64,000 nucleotides of DNA from Acidimicrobiia bacterium (GTDB taxonomy: Bacteria; Actinomycetota; Acidimicrobiia; Spongiisociales; JAHEDJ01): the NCBI GenBank assembly GCA_029210695.1, contig JARGFH010000012.1:1-64000 (forward strand), given 5' to 3'. Positions 25,648-35,735 of the stretch are shown in pieces; within the stretch, counting starts at the first letter, position 1, and the number at the start of each line of letters is the position of its first letter. Made by a program: the position numbers and the translations under genes. The notes beneath the pieces were generated by a model, which made no database searches, was not told where the DNA came from, and was given only the letters and a program-made list of their open reading frames with translations.

Positions 25648-26964
25648 TTACTCCGCCAGGAAGAGGGCCGGTTCCTCGAGGTTTTCGACGATCATCGCCA
25701 GGAACCGCCTTCCGAGACCTCCATCTATGACGCGGTGGTCGTATGAGAGGCTCAGCGGCATCATCGGCGCCGCCACCACTTTCCCGTCGCGGACGACGGC
25801 TTGATCCTCTGCCTTCCCGAGCGACAGGATGGCGGTGGTGCCGTGTGGGACGATCGGTGTGCCGTATCCCCCGCCGACGGCTCCGATGTTCGAAAGTGTG
25901 AACGTCGCCCCGGCCAGCTCGCCGGGTTCGAGGGTCCTGGCTCGAGCAGATTCCGCCAGCCGGGCGATTTCAACCGCCAGGTCGGCTACGCCGGCCTCTC
26001 CAACATCATGGAGCACCGGCACGATCAGCCCGTCATCGGTATCCACCGCCACACCGATGCTGAAGTACCGCTTGAACACCAGGTCCTCGCCGTCGATCGA
26101 CGCATTGAACTCCGGGAAGGCGCGCAGCGCCGGAATCACTGCCTTGACGATCAGCGCCTCGATCGGCGTGTCGGCGCTTCCCCGTCTTGCCAGAGCTCGC
26201 CTGGCCGCCAGCAAGCGGCCGGCATCGGCCGAGTCGAAGGCTGTGACGTGTGGGATCTCCGCCCACGACCGGCTCATCCGGTCGGCAATAGTCCGCCGCA
26301 GCCTGCTCATCCGAACGCGTTCCTCGTCACCCGACGGTGTCACGACCGTCTCCGGAGCCGGCGGTGCCTTGTAGGGGGCCTCCATGGGTGGCTCACCCGC
26401 CGGTTCGTCAATGTCGAACTCATCGACGTCTGCGGTCGCGCCGTCGATGGCGGCCGGGCCGTCGATGGCGGCCGGGCCGTCGATGGCGGCAAGAACATCT
26501 TCACGAGTGATCCGACCGAGCGGACCGGACCCCTGCACGGCTTCGAGATCGACCCCGCGTTCTCTGGCGAGCTTCCGCACCAGGGGCAGCGCTTTCGGGC
26601 GTTCGGGAATCGATCCGGATTCTCGAGCTCCCGCTCCGAGCAGCTCGGCCTCGTGGGAGAGCGTCCCGACGATGGGCGCCGCCTCCTGCGCGGCTTCGTC
26701 CTGGCCGGTCGGCGCCCACTCCTCGCCTTCGTAGCCGATGACGACCAGGATCTCCCCGACCATGATCGTTGACCCGGCCTCTCCCCCCCGGTGAAGCACT
26801 ACGCCTGCGAACGGCGAGGGAATATCGGTCACTGCCTTGTCCGTCTCCAGTTCCACGAGGGGCTGATCGACACCAACCGGGTCACCGACCTCCACGAGCC
26901 ACTGAACAACTTCGGCCTCGGTCAAGCCTTCACCGATATCGGGCAGACGGAACTCCTGCGCCAC
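25648..26964 (-). CDS. Dihydrolipoamide acyltransferase (E2) of a 2-oxoacid dehydrogenase
   Basis: A 438-residue E2 core protein. The lipoyl domain (1-78) has the lipoylation site ETDKA with Lys43. A peripheral subunit-binding domain (about 123-160) has VRKLARERGVDL and GRITREDVL. A linker with three near-identical AAIDGP repeats follows, then the catalytic acyltransferase domain (about 215-438) with the YDHRVIDGG active site near the end. With the E1alpha and E1beta genes just upstream it probably forms a branched-chain 2-oxoacid dehydrogenase; pyruvate is less likely but not excluded. No E3 gene is in the window. Confidence 0.93.
   Translation of the reverse strand: MAQEFRLPDIGEGLTEAEVVQWLVEVGDPVGVDQPLVELETDKAVTDIPSPFAGVVLHRGGEAGSTIMVGEILVVIGYEGEEWAPTGQDEAAQEAAPIVGTLSHEAELLGAGARESGSIPERPKALPLVRKLARERGVDLEAVQGSGPLGRITREDVLAAIDGPAAIDGPAAIDGATADVDEFDIDEPAGEPPMEAPYKAPPAPETVVTPSGDEERVRMSRLRRTIADRMSRSWAEIPHVTAFDSADAGRLLAARRALARRGSADTPIEALIVKAVIPALRAFPEFNASIDGEDLVFKRYFSIGVAVDTDDGLIVPVLHDVGEAGVADLAVEIARLAESARARTLEPGELAGATFTLSNIGAVGGGYGTPIVPHGTTAILSLGKAEDQAVVRDGKVVAAPMMPLSLSYDHRVIDGGLGRRFLAMIVENLEEPALFLAE
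26441..26490. repeat. 18-bp in-frame tandem repeat in the E2 linker
   Basis: Two full units and one 14-nt partial unit of an identical 18-bp sequence (CCGTCGATGGCGGCCGGG on the + strand) encode AAIDGP repeats between the E3-binding and catalytic domains. Such linkers vary in copy number between strains by slippage. Confidence 0.9.
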
Positions 26965-27942
26965 CTAATCCTCCAATGTCTTTCCAACCGCAGCAACAAT
27001 CCGGTTGGCGGTCGGGACGTAATGGTGTTCCGCCAGCTTGAGCGGGACGATCGTGTCCCACCCGGTAACGCGCTGGACGGGCGCCAGCAGCGAGAACAGA
27101 GCATGTTCCTGAATCTGCGCAACCACCTCAGCGCCAAATCCGGCGGTGCGATGAGCCTCATGGACCACGACCGCCCGACCGGTCTTCTGGACGGACTCCA
27201 AGATGGTGTCGAGATCCAGCGGGACGATGCTGCGCAGGTCGATCAACTCGGCCGACACGCCTTCCTGCGACAAGACGGCCAGGGCCTTGCGGGCGGTGGC
27301 CGTCATGGCACCGTAGGTGATGATCGATACGTCGTCGCCGGACGCCAGAACGCGCGCCAGTCCGAGCGGAACCCGGTACGGCCCGTCCGGGATCTCCTCC
27401 TTCACCGACCGGTAGAGGCGAATCGGCTCGAGGAAGATGACCGGATCCGGATCTTCGATTGCCTCGAGGAGCATCCCCTTGGCGTCGTAGGGCGTCGACG
27501 GGACGACAACCTTCACCCCGGGCGTGTGCGCATAGATCGACTCGGTCGATTCCGAGTGATGTTCCGCCGCCCCGATCCCTCCGCCGAAGGGCATCCGAAT
27601 CACCATCGGAGCTGTGAAACGATGCCGGGACCGATTCCGAATCCGTCCCACGTGCGAGACGATCTGGTCGTAGGCAGGATAGGAGAATCCCATGAACTGA
27701 ATCTCGGTGACCGGGCGCATCCCGGCGACCGCCATCCCGAATGCGGTGCCGATGATTCCCGACTCGGCAACCGGAGCATCGATCACCCGCTCCGGCCCGT
27801 ACTTCTCGTAGAGGCCACTCGAGAGCCTGAACACTCCCCCCGTCTTACCGACGTCCTCGCCCATCAGGAGCACGCGGTCGTCCTGGCCGAGGGCAATATC
27901 CAGTGCGTCGGTGATCGCCTGGGCCAGAGTGCGAACCGCCAT
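26965..27942 (-). CDS. 2-oxoacid dehydrogenase E1 component, beta subunit
   Basis: A 325-residue beta chain of the thiamine-diphosphate-dependent decarboxylase. LLMGEDVGKTGGVF at the N-terminus, IGTAFGMAVAGMRP, EIQFMGF and MPFGGGIG are typical of BkdB/PdhB; the C-terminal transketolase-like domain (about 200-320) has VVVHEAHRTAGFG. The start codon shares one base with the E1alpha stop (TGATG), so the two subunits are translationally coupled. The E2 gene follows at once. Confidence 0.94.
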   Translation of the reverse strand: MAVRTLAQAITDALDIALGQDDRVLLMGEDVGKTGGVFRLSSGLYEKYGPERVIDAPVAESGIIGTAFGMAVAGMRPVTEIQFMGFSYPAYDQIVSHVGRIRNRSRHRFTAPMVIRMPFGGGIGAAEHHSESTESIYAHTPGVKVVVPSTPYDAKGMLLEAIEDPDPVIFLEPIRLYRSVKEEIPDGPYRVPLGLARVLASGDDVSIITYGAMTATARKALAVLSQEGVSAELIDLRSIVPLDLDTILESVQKTGRAVVVHEAHRTAGFGAEVVAQIQEHALFSLLAPVQRVTGWDTIVPLKLAEHHYVPTANRIVAAVGKTLED

Positions 27943-28970
27943 CAGCCGCCCTCGGATTCGAGAAGGCTGCGCTGGCGTTCGAGGTCGGAAGTTGGTTCGG
28001 CGAACATCGAGTCGAAGAGCGCATCGGAGTCCGGAGCCCGCAGGCCCTCCGCCAGTTGAACGGCCCGTTCAACGACCGCGCTCTCTTCACCCTCGATGTG
28101 CTTCTGCCACTCTTCATCCCAGGCATCGTTGATTTCCAAGTAGCGGCGCACCCGCTCGAGCGGATCGCGCGATCGCCACGTTTCCACTTCGCCTTCGTCG
28201 CGATACAGAGTCGGGTCATCACTGGTGGTGTGCGGTCCGAGCCGGTAGGTCACCGCCTCGATCAGCGTTGGCCCGTTCCCACTTCGCGCTCGTTCGACTG
28301 CTTTTTTAGCCGCCCAGTAGACGGCGAAGAGGTCGTTGCCGTCCAACCGGACCCCCGGCATGCCGTACGCGCCCGCCTTCTGCGCGATCGTTTCGGTGGC
28401 CGTTTGTCCGGTGAAACCCATCGAGATGGCGTACTGATTGTTCTGGCAGAAGAACACCGTGCCGGTGTGAAACACGGCGGCGAAGTTCATCGCTTCGTGG
28501 AAATCCCCCTCGGATGTTGCCCCGTCTCCGAAATAGGTGATGGCAATGCGCTCACTGCTCAGAAGGCGCTCAGCCCACGCCAGACCGACGGCGTGCAACA
28601 TGTGCGCACCGACCGTGATCGACGGCGGGAGGACATTCACGTAGTCGGGCGGCGACCCACCCCGCTCGTGTCCCGTCCGCCCTGCGAGCAGCAGTTCCCA
28701 CGGATACCCTTGCATCCACATAGCGGCGGCATCCCGGTAGGTGGCCACCATCCAGTCGTCCGGTCGCAGCACCGCGGCACTCCCGACCTGGGCCGCTTCC
28801 TGGCCCTCAAAAGGGGCATAGGTCGCCAACCGGCCTTGCTTCTGGATCGCGGTGGCCTTCCGGTCGAACATGCGGGCCGCCACCATGGCGCGATACAGTT
28901 TGCGTGTCATCGGGATGTCGACGGGTGGTTCGCCGACGAGTTCACCCTCGGGCGTAAGAATCTGGAGCAT
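27942..28970 (-). CDS. 2-oxoacid dehydrogenase E1 component, alpha subunit
   Basis: A 342-residue alpha chain that binds thiamine diphosphate. The cofactor motif starts at GDGATSEGDFHEAMNFA and ends with NNQYAIS. The segment ATYAPFEGQEAAQVG and the loop RLGPHTTSDDPT (phosphorylation-loop region in mitochondrial homologues) fit the branched-chain type better than the pyruvate type. The ATG at 28970 follows GGAG closely; GTG 28979 is an alternative. First gene of the E1alpha-E1beta-E2 operon. Confidence 0.94.
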   Translation of the reverse strand: MLQILTPEGELVGEPPVDIPMTRKLYRAMVAARMFDRKATAIQKQGRLATYAPFEGQEAAQVGSAAVLRPDDWMVATYRDAAAMWMQGYPWELLLAGRTGHERGGSPPDYVNVLPPSITVGAHMLHAVGLAWAERLLSSERIAITYFGDGATSEGDFHEAMNFAAVFHTGTVFFCQNNQYAISMGFTGQTATETIAQKAGAYGMPGVRLDGNDLFAVYWAAKKAVERARSGNGPTLIEAVTYRLGPHTTSDDPTLYRDEGEVETWRSRDPLERVRRYLEINDAWDEEWQKHIEGEESAVVERAVQLAEGLRAPDSDALFDSMFAEPTSDLERQRSLLESEGG

Positions 28971-29056
28971 GGACTCCACAATCTAGTGCGCGGCGCGAAG
29001 GTGGCGCGCTAGCTCCTCACACGTCGCACAGAAGCACCCGGTAACAGTCCCCGGCC

Positions 29057-30784
29057 CTACTCCTCCACGTAATCGATCAGCCAGACGAACACACCCCGCG
29101 TCATAGTTGCGTCAACCTCATACGCAGCCGCCATAGGACCGAGCGGTGACAGCGCCTCCGCCATGTCGGCAGGAGCCTCGAATACATCGATGAGGGCCTG
29201 GGTGTCGACGAAGAGCATGAGGGCACCCGGATCGACGCCGATCGCATCGGCTGCCGCCCGCAACTCTGCATTCTCCGACAGGGAAGGAGACGAGCCGATC
29301 GAGGCCGCCAGATCGAGGCTGGATGCCGCGGCCAAATACGTGTCCGTCACGCCGACCGCGGCCGCTTCGGTTCCATCGCCGCCGGCCAGCCAGAATGTCC
29401 CGGACTCGATTGTGGTTCTCGTCAAGTCCTCGAATCCATTCCTCGTGGCGTAGCCGATGAGGTCATCGACGTACCCTTCGACCTCCACCGGTCTGCTCGT
29501 ACCGAACAAGCCGACCAGACCGAGGGGTAGGGAAAGCTCTTGGGCCATCAGTCCTTCTCGTGATTCGACGAGCGCGAAGGCGGATGGGCCGTCGAGCAAG
29601 CTGAGGAAGCTATCGAGGTCGATACCGAGCTCAGCCCCGGCTTCGGCCAGCAGATCATCGGCGTCTGTTCCGCCGGCGGCCGTGGCGATGAGGTCCCAGT
29701 AGGACGCCATCGACCATCCGCCGACCATGACGAACGTGTCAACGGGCAGGTCCCCAACGACCTCGCCCGAATCGATGACGAGCCCTCCGGTGGGGTCATC
29801 ACCGAGAACGACACCCTCAAACCGTACGCCGTAGTCGGCAATGGTGAAGGACCCGCCGAATGTGTCGTTCCCGAAGTCGTTCAAAATGGAAGGATCCAAG
29901 CCCTCGACCTCGAACGCGTTTGAGAAGGCGGAACCGTTCACATAGAGCGACATGACGCGGTCGGCCGGGAGGGCATCCATGACGGCGGCAAAGGCCTCAT
30001 TGTCGGCCAACGACAGGCCGCTATCGGCATCTATGGCTTTCTCAACAGCTTGCTGGGTTCCGAATGCCACCATCGACCCGATCCGGGCAAAGACCAACGG
30101 AGGATCGAAGTCGCCGTCGTCCGACGCGATGAAGATCTCAACCCCGTTGTATGTTCCCCGGACAACATTCGTCCCGGTGGCGAGTTGCAGTCCGTCGGCG
30201 AAGTCGGAGAGGAACTGATCGGCGGCTCCTCCGTCCCGCGATTCGAGGATGACGAGCACGTCGGGGACCTCACGGGTCGAGAAGCTCTCGATGCCAGACA
30301 CCGACACCGACAACGTCCGCCCTACCCAGGGCCGGATGTCGTCGGTGAAGTCGACGCCGAGCGCATCCTGCATCGCCGAGTCGATCTCATCGATCAGGCC
30401 GTCCATGTCGCGCAGATCGGCAGCAGCCGTCTCGCCGGATGCCTCAACCATCGAAAAGATCGTGTCGTTGAGTTTGCGGGCGTCTCCCTCGAGGAACTGG
30501 AGGAAGTCAACACTGAAGAACAACTCAGTGTCGGGGGACATGATCTCTGCCGCAGCTACCGAAGTTGAGAGAAATGACCGCATGGCCAGTGCCCCTCCAC
30601 CGATCACGAACACGACAAGCGCGGCCGCACCGAGTGCCAGCCACGGTCTGCTCTTCGGTGCCGGCCCGGAGCCGGCGGTGCCCACCACCTGTATCTCGGG
30701 ATCCCAGCCGAGTGTTCCTTCCGGAGTGAATGGATCCGGGTGAGGTTGTTCGGGCGGACCGGCAGGCCCCGTCGCGTCGGGCAT
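29057..30784 (-). CDS. Membrane-anchored DUF3352 protein
   Basis: A 575-residue protein. A Pro-rich cytoplasmic N-terminus (1-45) is followed by one transmembrane helix (about 48-69) and a large exported domain with repeated alpha/beta patterns such as DTELFFSVDFLQF, RTLSVSVSG and PVDTFVMVGGW. This matches the DUF3352 family found in actinomycetes and other Gram-positives, whose function is unknown. It is acidic and has no cysteines in the exported part. It stands between the E1alpha gene and ftsK, apparently as a single gene. Confidence 0.8.
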   Translation of the reverse strand: MPDATGPAGPPEQPHPDPFTPEGTLGWDPEIQVVGTAGSGPAPKSRPWLALGAAALVVFVIGGGALAMRSFLSTSVAAAEIMSPDTELFFSVDFLQFLEGDARKLNDTIFSMVEASGETAAADLRDMDGLIDEIDSAMQDALGVDFTDDIRPWVGRTLSVSVSGIESFSTREVPDVLVILESRDGGAADQFLSDFADGLQLATGTNVVRGTYNGVEIFIASDDGDFDPPLVFARIGSMVAFGTQQAVEKAIDADSGLSLADNEAFAAVMDALPADRVMSLYVNGSAFSNAFEVEGLDPSILNDFGNDTFGGSFTIADYGVRFEGVVLGDDPTGGLVIDSGEVVGDLPVDTFVMVGGWSMASYWDLIATAAGGTDADDLLAEAGAELGIDLDSFLSLLDGPSAFALVESREGLMAQELSLPLGLVGLFGTSRPVEVEGYVDDLIGYATRNGFEDLTRTTIESGTFWLAGGDGTEAAAVGVTDTYLAAASSLDLAASIGSSPSLSENAELRAAADAIGVDPGALMLFVDTQALIDVFEAPADMAEALSPLGPMAAAYEVDATMTRGVFVWLIDYVEE

Positions 30785-30853
30785 TTCGCATCGATTCTTT
30801 CGCGGACGCCAATTATCGTCCCGAACGAATCGGAAATGAAGGGGATTTGTCGA

Positions 30854-33139
30854 CTAGCTCTCGGTGGAGGCGTACATCGACTCGAGGTCATCGACGTTCA
30901 TAAGGACGGCGCGGGCCTTTGAACCCTCGGATGGACCAACCACGCCTTTGCGTTCGAGGGTATCCATGATCCGGCCTGCTCTGGCGAACCCGACTCGCAA
31001 CTTGCGCTGCAACATCGATGTGGACCCGAGTTGCGACCGCACGACGAGATCGATCGCCTGTCTCACCAGTTCGGCGTCGTCATCATCTTCTTCGCCGACG
31101 GTGGCCCTGGCCTCTTGGGCCAGCGTCTCGATCACGTGATCCTGATATTGGGCCTCTCGCTGCTTCTTGACCCAACCGACCACTGCGTGGACCTCTTCTT
31201 CGGATACCCAGGCGCCCTGAATGCGCTCTGCCTTCGGCTCTTTGGCGGTCACGACGAGCATGTCGCCCATCCCGATGAGTTTCTCGGCGCCGGATCCATC
31301 GAGAATGACCCGGCTGTCGGCCTGGGATGCGACAGAGAAAGCCATCCGGCTCGGGATGTTGGCCTTGATGACGCCGGTGATGACGTCAACGGACGGGCGT
31401 TGCGTGGCGATCACGAGGTGGATTCCGACCGCACGCGCCATTTGTGCAATACGCACGATCGCTTCCTCGACTTCGCGTCCGGCCACGATCATGAGGTCGT
31501 TCAATTCGTCGACGATCACCACCACGAATGGGAACCGGTCGAATCCATCTCGATCGAGCTCGCCTGCCTCCCACTTCTCCCGGTAGCCGTCGATATCCCG
31601 AACGTGCGCATCGGCCAGAAGGTCGTAACGGCGGTCCATCTCGGCCACTGCCCACTTGAGGGCATCGGTGGCTTTCTTCGGGTTGGTGATGACCTTGGTG
31701 AACAGATGGGGAACACCGTTGTACTGGCCGAGCTCAACTCGCTTGGGATCGATCATGATCAGGCGAACGTCGTCCGGAGTCGTTCGCATCAAGAGCGAGG
31801 TCACGATCGAGTTGATGCACGAAGACTTTCCGGCGCCTGTGGCCCCGGCGATCAGCACGTGGGGTAGCTCAGAGAGGTTGATGAGCTTCGGACGGCCCGC
31901 GATGTCCATACCGAGGCCAACCTCGAGCGGGTGCCCGCCGAAATCGTCGTCGGCCGCTTGGAGTACATCGCCGAGGGTAATGAGACGCCGCTTTCGATTG
32001 GGAACCTCAATCCCGATTGCGCTCTTGCCGGGAATCGGGGCCAGCAGGCGAACGTCGGGGGTGGCCAACGCGTAGGCGATATCGTTGGCCAGGCTGGTCA
32101 CTCGCGAAACCTTGACGCCGGGTTGGAGTTCGATCTCGTAGCGTGTCACCGTCGGACCCGGGACGATCTTGGTGAGACGGGCATCGACTCCGTGCTGGCG
32201 CAGCGTGTCCTCGAGGTCGAGAGCGGTCTGTTCGAGAATGCGCTTCGACTGTGACTCCCCTCCGCCGCTCTTCAGGAGCGTCAATGGCGGCTTGCGATAA
32301 CCCTCTCCAGGTTTGGGGTCGGGAAGCTCGATCCTGATCTGGCCGGGTCCCGGGTGGGCCTTGCCCTTTGGTTTGGCGGCGGGTGCCTTGCGCTTGGGTC
32401 CGGCGGCGGAAGGCGGCTGCGAGGTCGGGCGGGGCGGTGCGGGCCGGTGGGCGCCGGCGGCCAGACGAGCGTGGCGGGCAGGACGGGCCGGCATACGAAT
32501 CGAACTCGCCCAGGCGCGCAGCGCCGTGGCGATCTCCCCGATCGCCACAAAGACTTGACGGACGGTGGCCTTCGACAGGATCAGCACACCCACGGAGGTC
32601 AACGAGGTCAGCACTACGAAGGCTCCCCAATATCCGATCACGCGGCGTAGGGGAAACGAAAGGAGCGATCCGACGGCACCGCCGCGTTCCATGACCGGAT
32701 CCACGTCCGGCCACAGCGGAACGGTGCCGGTGAGCAGGTGGAAGAGCGACAGTGATCCGACGAAGGCCGTCACGAGACCGATGGTCAGCCGCCCGTAGTC
32801 ATCGCGGTGTTTGCCGATGATGAGGACGAGCCCGAGTCCGGCCAGGGCTAGAGGGAACACGATCGACCAGAGACCGAACAACAGTCGAAGGACCGAGACG
32901 ATGCCACCGCCTACGGGGCCGGCCTCGCCGAAGAACCCGAGGCCCATGAGAGCAGCCACAACGAGGAGGACGACGCCCCACACGTCATCGGCCTGGCGGC
33001 CGAGTGCCTCCCGGATGAAAGCCCGTAGTCTCGCCAGCATGGAGACCCGATCTTTCCGGGACAGCTTCTTTTTGGTTGTCTTGGTGGACACCCGCTTCCG
33101 ACCGTTTGTCCCCCGGCGGGTGGGTGTCCGGGTAGCCAT
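30854..33139 (-). CDS. ftsK: DNA translocase FtsK
   Basis: A 761-residue septal DNA pump that segregates chromosome termini during division. A basic N-terminus precedes four membrane helices (about 55-190), a Pro/Lys/Ala-rich linker (215-265), and the RecA-type motor with Walker A GATGAGKS at 432-439 and Walker B VVVIVDELND near 530. The C-terminal gamma winged helix (about 695-755) with GSTSMLQRKLRVGFARAG reads KOPS-type DNA sites. The Walker B Asn (DELND) replaces the more usual Ala. Length is normal for an actinomycete FtsK. Confidence 0.95.
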   Translation of the reverse strand: MATRTPTRRGTNGRKRVSTKTTKKKLSRKDRVSMLARLRAFIREALGRQADDVWGVVLLVVAALMGLGFFGEAGPVGGGIVSVLRLLFGLWSIVFPLALAGLGLVLIIGKHRDDYGRLTIGLVTAFVGSLSLFHLLTGTVPLWPDVDPVMERGGAVGSLLSFPLRRVIGYWGAFVVLTSLTSVGVLILSKATVRQVFVAIGEIATALRAWASSIRMPARPARHARLAAGAHRPAPPRPTSQPPSAAGPKRKAPAAKPKGKAHPGPGQIRIELPDPKPGEGYRKPPLTLLKSGGGESQSKRILEQTALDLEDTLRQHGVDARLTKIVPGPTVTRYEIELQPGVKVSRVTSLANDIAYALATPDVRLLAPIPGKSAIGIEVPNRKRRLITLGDVLQAADDDFGGHPLEVGLGMDIAGRPKLINLSELPHVLIAGATGAGKSSCINSIVTSLLMRTTPDDVRLIMIDPKRVELGQYNGVPHLFTKVITNPKKATDALKWAVAEMDRRYDLLADAHVRDIDGYREKWEAGELDRDGFDRFPFVVVIVDELNDLMIVAGREVEEAIVRIAQMARAVGIHLVIATQRPSVDVITGVIKANIPSRMAFSVASQADSRVILDGSGAEKLIGMGDMLVVTAKEPKAERIQGAWVSEEEVHAVVGWVKKQREAQYQDHVIETLAQEARATVGEEDDDDAELVRQAIDLVVRSQLGSTSMLQRKLRVGFARAGRIMDTLERKGVVGPSEGSKARAVLMNVDDLESMYASTES

Positions 33140-33181
33140 TCACGGTCACTCTACACCTCAACGAGCACTCGACCAATCATT

Positions 33182-33201
33182 CCGCGCGCAACTGCGCGCG
33201 G
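33182..33201 (-). terminator. GC-rich hairpin after the lipase gene
   Basis: An 8-bp stem (CCGCGCGC/GCGCGCGG) with an AACT loop lies 14 nt past the stop of the monoacylglycerol-lipase-like gene and before ftsK. There is no U tract. Confidence 0.5.
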
Positions 33202-33214
33202 AGCGCGCGAACGC

Positions 33215-34024
33215 CTAAGGCGCCACTTTGATGACGCGTTCGCACCATTGCATCAGGTCGCGTATCACTTCGTCTCGGTTCAGCTCATTGACCAGCTCGT
33301 GGCGGGCACCGGGGTAGACCCGCATGGTCTTGTCATCGGATGCCATCCGCTCGATCGCATGCAAAGAGTCCCGGTACGGAACGTAGGGATCGGCCGCTCC
33401 ATGCAAGAACAACACCGGCATTGTGATGCGTTCGATCTCGGCGTTGAACGAATCGAGTGCCACGATCTCCGACTCGAGGAGCGAGCGCTTGTACTGACCG
33501 TGATAGACGAGTGGATCTTCCGCGTATTGACGGACGGTCTCCGGGTCACGGGACATACCTGAGTACTCGGCTTCCTGGTACGGGATCTCCGGAAGCGAGA
33601 GGACTCCACGCGCCCACTGCCAATCTCCGAGGACCGCTCCAAGGAAGGCGGCACCGGCGAGTTCCGACGGGTACCGCTCCGCAAAACGCGCAGTCAGCAG
33701 GCCGCCCATCGAATGGCCGGCCATGACCAGCGGGACGCCGGGATGCTCGAGAAGAGCTATGTCTGCGAGTGTGCGCAGATCGTCGACGATGTGTTCGAAG
33801 TCGGTGATCAGGGCGCGATCGCCGTCGCTCCGGCCGTGCCCGAGATGGTCTTCCGCGTAGACGGCCAAGCCCCTCGCGTTCAACGCCGCGGCTACATGGG
33901 CGTAGCGTGCACCATGCTCGGCATATCCGTGGACGAGCAGGAGAACGCCAAGTACGTCTCCCTCAGGTTGCCACTCGTGGTAGACCACGTTGCCTTCGGC
34001 CCCAACGAAACTCGCTTGTCCCAT
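33215..34024 (-). CDS. Monoacylglycerol lipase-like alpha/beta hydrolase
   Basis: A 269-residue serine hydrolase. The triad is Ser105 in GHSMGG, Asp212 in HGAADPYVP and His242 in ARHELVNE; VHGYAEHGARY gives the oxyanion hole. The HGYAEHxxRY signature is characteristic of monoacylglycerol lipases/lysophospholipases, including Rv0183 of Mycobacterium tuberculosis. No signal peptide, so probably cytoplasmic. It follows rnj on the same strand after a strong hairpin and is likely transcribed separately. Confidence 0.88.
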   Translation of the reverse strand: MGQASFVGAEGNVVYHEWQPEGDVLGVLLLVHGYAEHGARYAHVAAALNARGLAVYAEDHLGHGRSDGDRALITDFEHIVDDLRTLADIALLEHPGVPLVMAGHSMGGLLTARFAERYPSELAGAAFLGAVLGDWQWARGVLSLPEIPYQEAEYSGMSRDPETVRQYAEDPLVYHGQYKRSLLESEIVALDSFNAEIERITMPVLFLHGAADPYVPYRDSLHAIERMASDDKTMRVYPGARHELVNELNRDEVIRDLMQWCERVIKVAP

Positions 34025-34042
34025 TCATCTCACCTCTTGAGT

Positions 34043-34092
34043 GTTTTCGCGCGGGATTCCCACCCTATGGGGTTCGATCCCCGCGCGAAAAC
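34043..34092 (-). terminator. Long-loop hairpin after rnj
   Basis: Perfect 13-bp arms (GTTTTCGCGCGGG and its complement) enclose a 24-nt loop that itself contains CCC/GGGG pairing. It begins 3 nt after the rnj stop codon. There is no strong U tract beyond it. Confidence 0.7.
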
Positions 34093-34094
34093 GG

Positions 34095-35735
34095 TCAGGT
34101 TTCCAGGATGAGCGGCAGCACCACCGGCCGCCGCGAGGTCTCTGAGCGGATGATCGTCGACGCCGCCTGCCGCACCGCCTGCTGAAGAGCAGTGTGATCC
34201 GTCTTGCGAGCCTTTTCGCCCATCTTGGCGACGGCAACCCGCACCGCCTCTGCCGCCTTTTCCAGGACTGCGTCCGGTTCGTCCATGAAACCGTGGCTGT
34301 CCATGATCGGCCCGTACTCAACGGCGCACTGCGCGATGTTGACACCGACGGTGACAACCACGACGCCCTCATCGGCCAGATGACGGCGCCGCCGGAGAAC
34401 GGCCCGCTTGATGTCGCCGACTCCGGATCCATCCAGATAGACATACCCGGCCGGAACAGCCCTTCGCTCCACGTATGTGTCGGCGCCGTCGAGCACGATC
34501 CGGTCCCCATCCTCGAGAACGAAGATGTGGGGCACCTTCATCTCTTCAGCGAGGTCGGCGTTGGCGGAGAGGTGCCGGTACTCACCATGGATCGGCACAT
34601 AGACGTCCGGACGGATCACATTGATGAACGTCTTCAGTTCCTCCTGTGCGGCATGACCCGAGACGTGGACCTGCGCGTTGCGACCGTGGAAGACGCGCGC
34701 TCCCGAGCGATGGAGCTTTGAAATCACCCGCGACACCGCCCGCTCATTGCCGGGGATCGGCGTGGCGCTGATCAGCACCGTGTCGTTCTCGCCGAGTTCC
34801 ACGAACTTGCTGGAGCCCGACGCCATCAGCGAGAGCGCCGCGAAAGGCTCGCCCTGCGCTCCAGTCGTGATCAGCATCTGTCGATCGGGCGGCAGGCCGA
34901 CAAGGTCTTCGACGTCGACGATCCGGTCCGCGGGGATGTCCAGCACGCCGAGCCGTGCTCCGACACCGGTCACGCGATGCATCGAGCGTCCCAGGAACGC
35001 GATGGTTCGACCGTCGTCGAGCGCGGCGTCGGCGATCTGCTGAACCCGGTGCACATGGGATGCGAAACATGCTGCGATCACTCGACCCGGTGCGGTGTGA
35101 ACAATCCGCTCGATCGGTTGGGCCAGCGACCGTTCAGATGGAACAAACCCGGACACTTCAGCATTCGTCGAATCGGCCATGAGCAGCCGGACTCCGCGTC
35201 TACCCAGGTGAGCGAAGGTCGGGAGGTCGGTCGGCGTTGAATCGATCGGGGTGGGATCGAGCTTGAAGTCGCCGGAGTGGACCACCATGCCCTCCGGCGT
35301 GTCGAAGGCGACGCCGGCCCCTTGCGGGATCGAGTGGGACACGGGTACCAGCATGAACCGGAAAGGCCCGTGTTCGGTCCACTCCTTCGTAGGCGTTGCC
35401 CGAAGGTCCGGTTTGACGCCCAGCTCCTCGATACGGCCGCGGGCTAGTTCAACCGAAAGCTCTGTGCCGTAGACGGGGATGTTCAAGTCGTTGAGTAGAT
35501 AGGCCAGGGCGCCTACGTGATCCTCGTGCCCGTGGGTGAGGATCAGGCACTCGACATCCTTGCTGCGGTCCAAGATCCACGACCAATCCGGGAACACCAG
35601 GTCGACGCCCAGCATGTCCTCCTCCGGAAACATCAACCCGCAGTCGATCATGGCGATCTTTCCGTCGATTTCGATCGCCGCGCAGTTACGACCGATCTCG
35701 CCCAGGCCTCCGAGGAAAGTGACGGAAACGCTCAC
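34095..35735 (-). CDS. rnj: Ribonuclease J
   Basis: A 546-residue metallo-beta-lactamase/beta-CASP ribonuclease with 5'-exo- and endonuclease activity in mRNA decay and rRNA maturation. The metal-binding motif HGHEDHVGAL is at 68-77, with further ligands in VVHSGDFK and the beta-CASP signature MADSTNAE. The C-terminal domain carries HVSGHA and HGEYRHL. The GTG start overlaps the dapA stop by 4 nt (GTGA), an arrangement seen in other actinomycetes. Confidence 0.95.
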   Translation of the reverse strand: MSVSVTFLGGLGEIGRNCAAIEIDGKIAMIDCGLMFPEEDMLGVDLVFPDWSWILDRSKDVECLILTHGHEDHVGALAYLLNDLNIPVYGTELSVELARGRIEELGVKPDLRATPTKEWTEHGPFRFMLVPVSHSIPQGAGVAFDTPEGMVVHSGDFKLDPTPIDSTPTDLPTFAHLGRRGVRLLMADSTNAEVSGFVPSERSLAQPIERIVHTAPGRVIAACFASHVHRVQQIADAALDDGRTIAFLGRSMHRVTGVGARLGVLDIPADRIVDVEDLVGLPPDRQMLITTGAQGEPFAALSLMASGSSKFVELGENDTVLISATPIPGNERAVSRVISKLHRSGARVFHGRNAQVHVSGHAAQEELKTFINVIRPDVYVPIHGEYRHLSANADLAEEMKVPHIFVLEDGDRIVLDGADTYVERRAVPAGYVYLDGSGVGDIKRAVLRRRRHLADEGVVVVTVGVNIAQCAVEYGPIMDSHGFMDEPDAVLEKAAEAVRVAVAKMGEKARKTDHTALQQAVRQAASTIIRSETSRRPVVLPLILET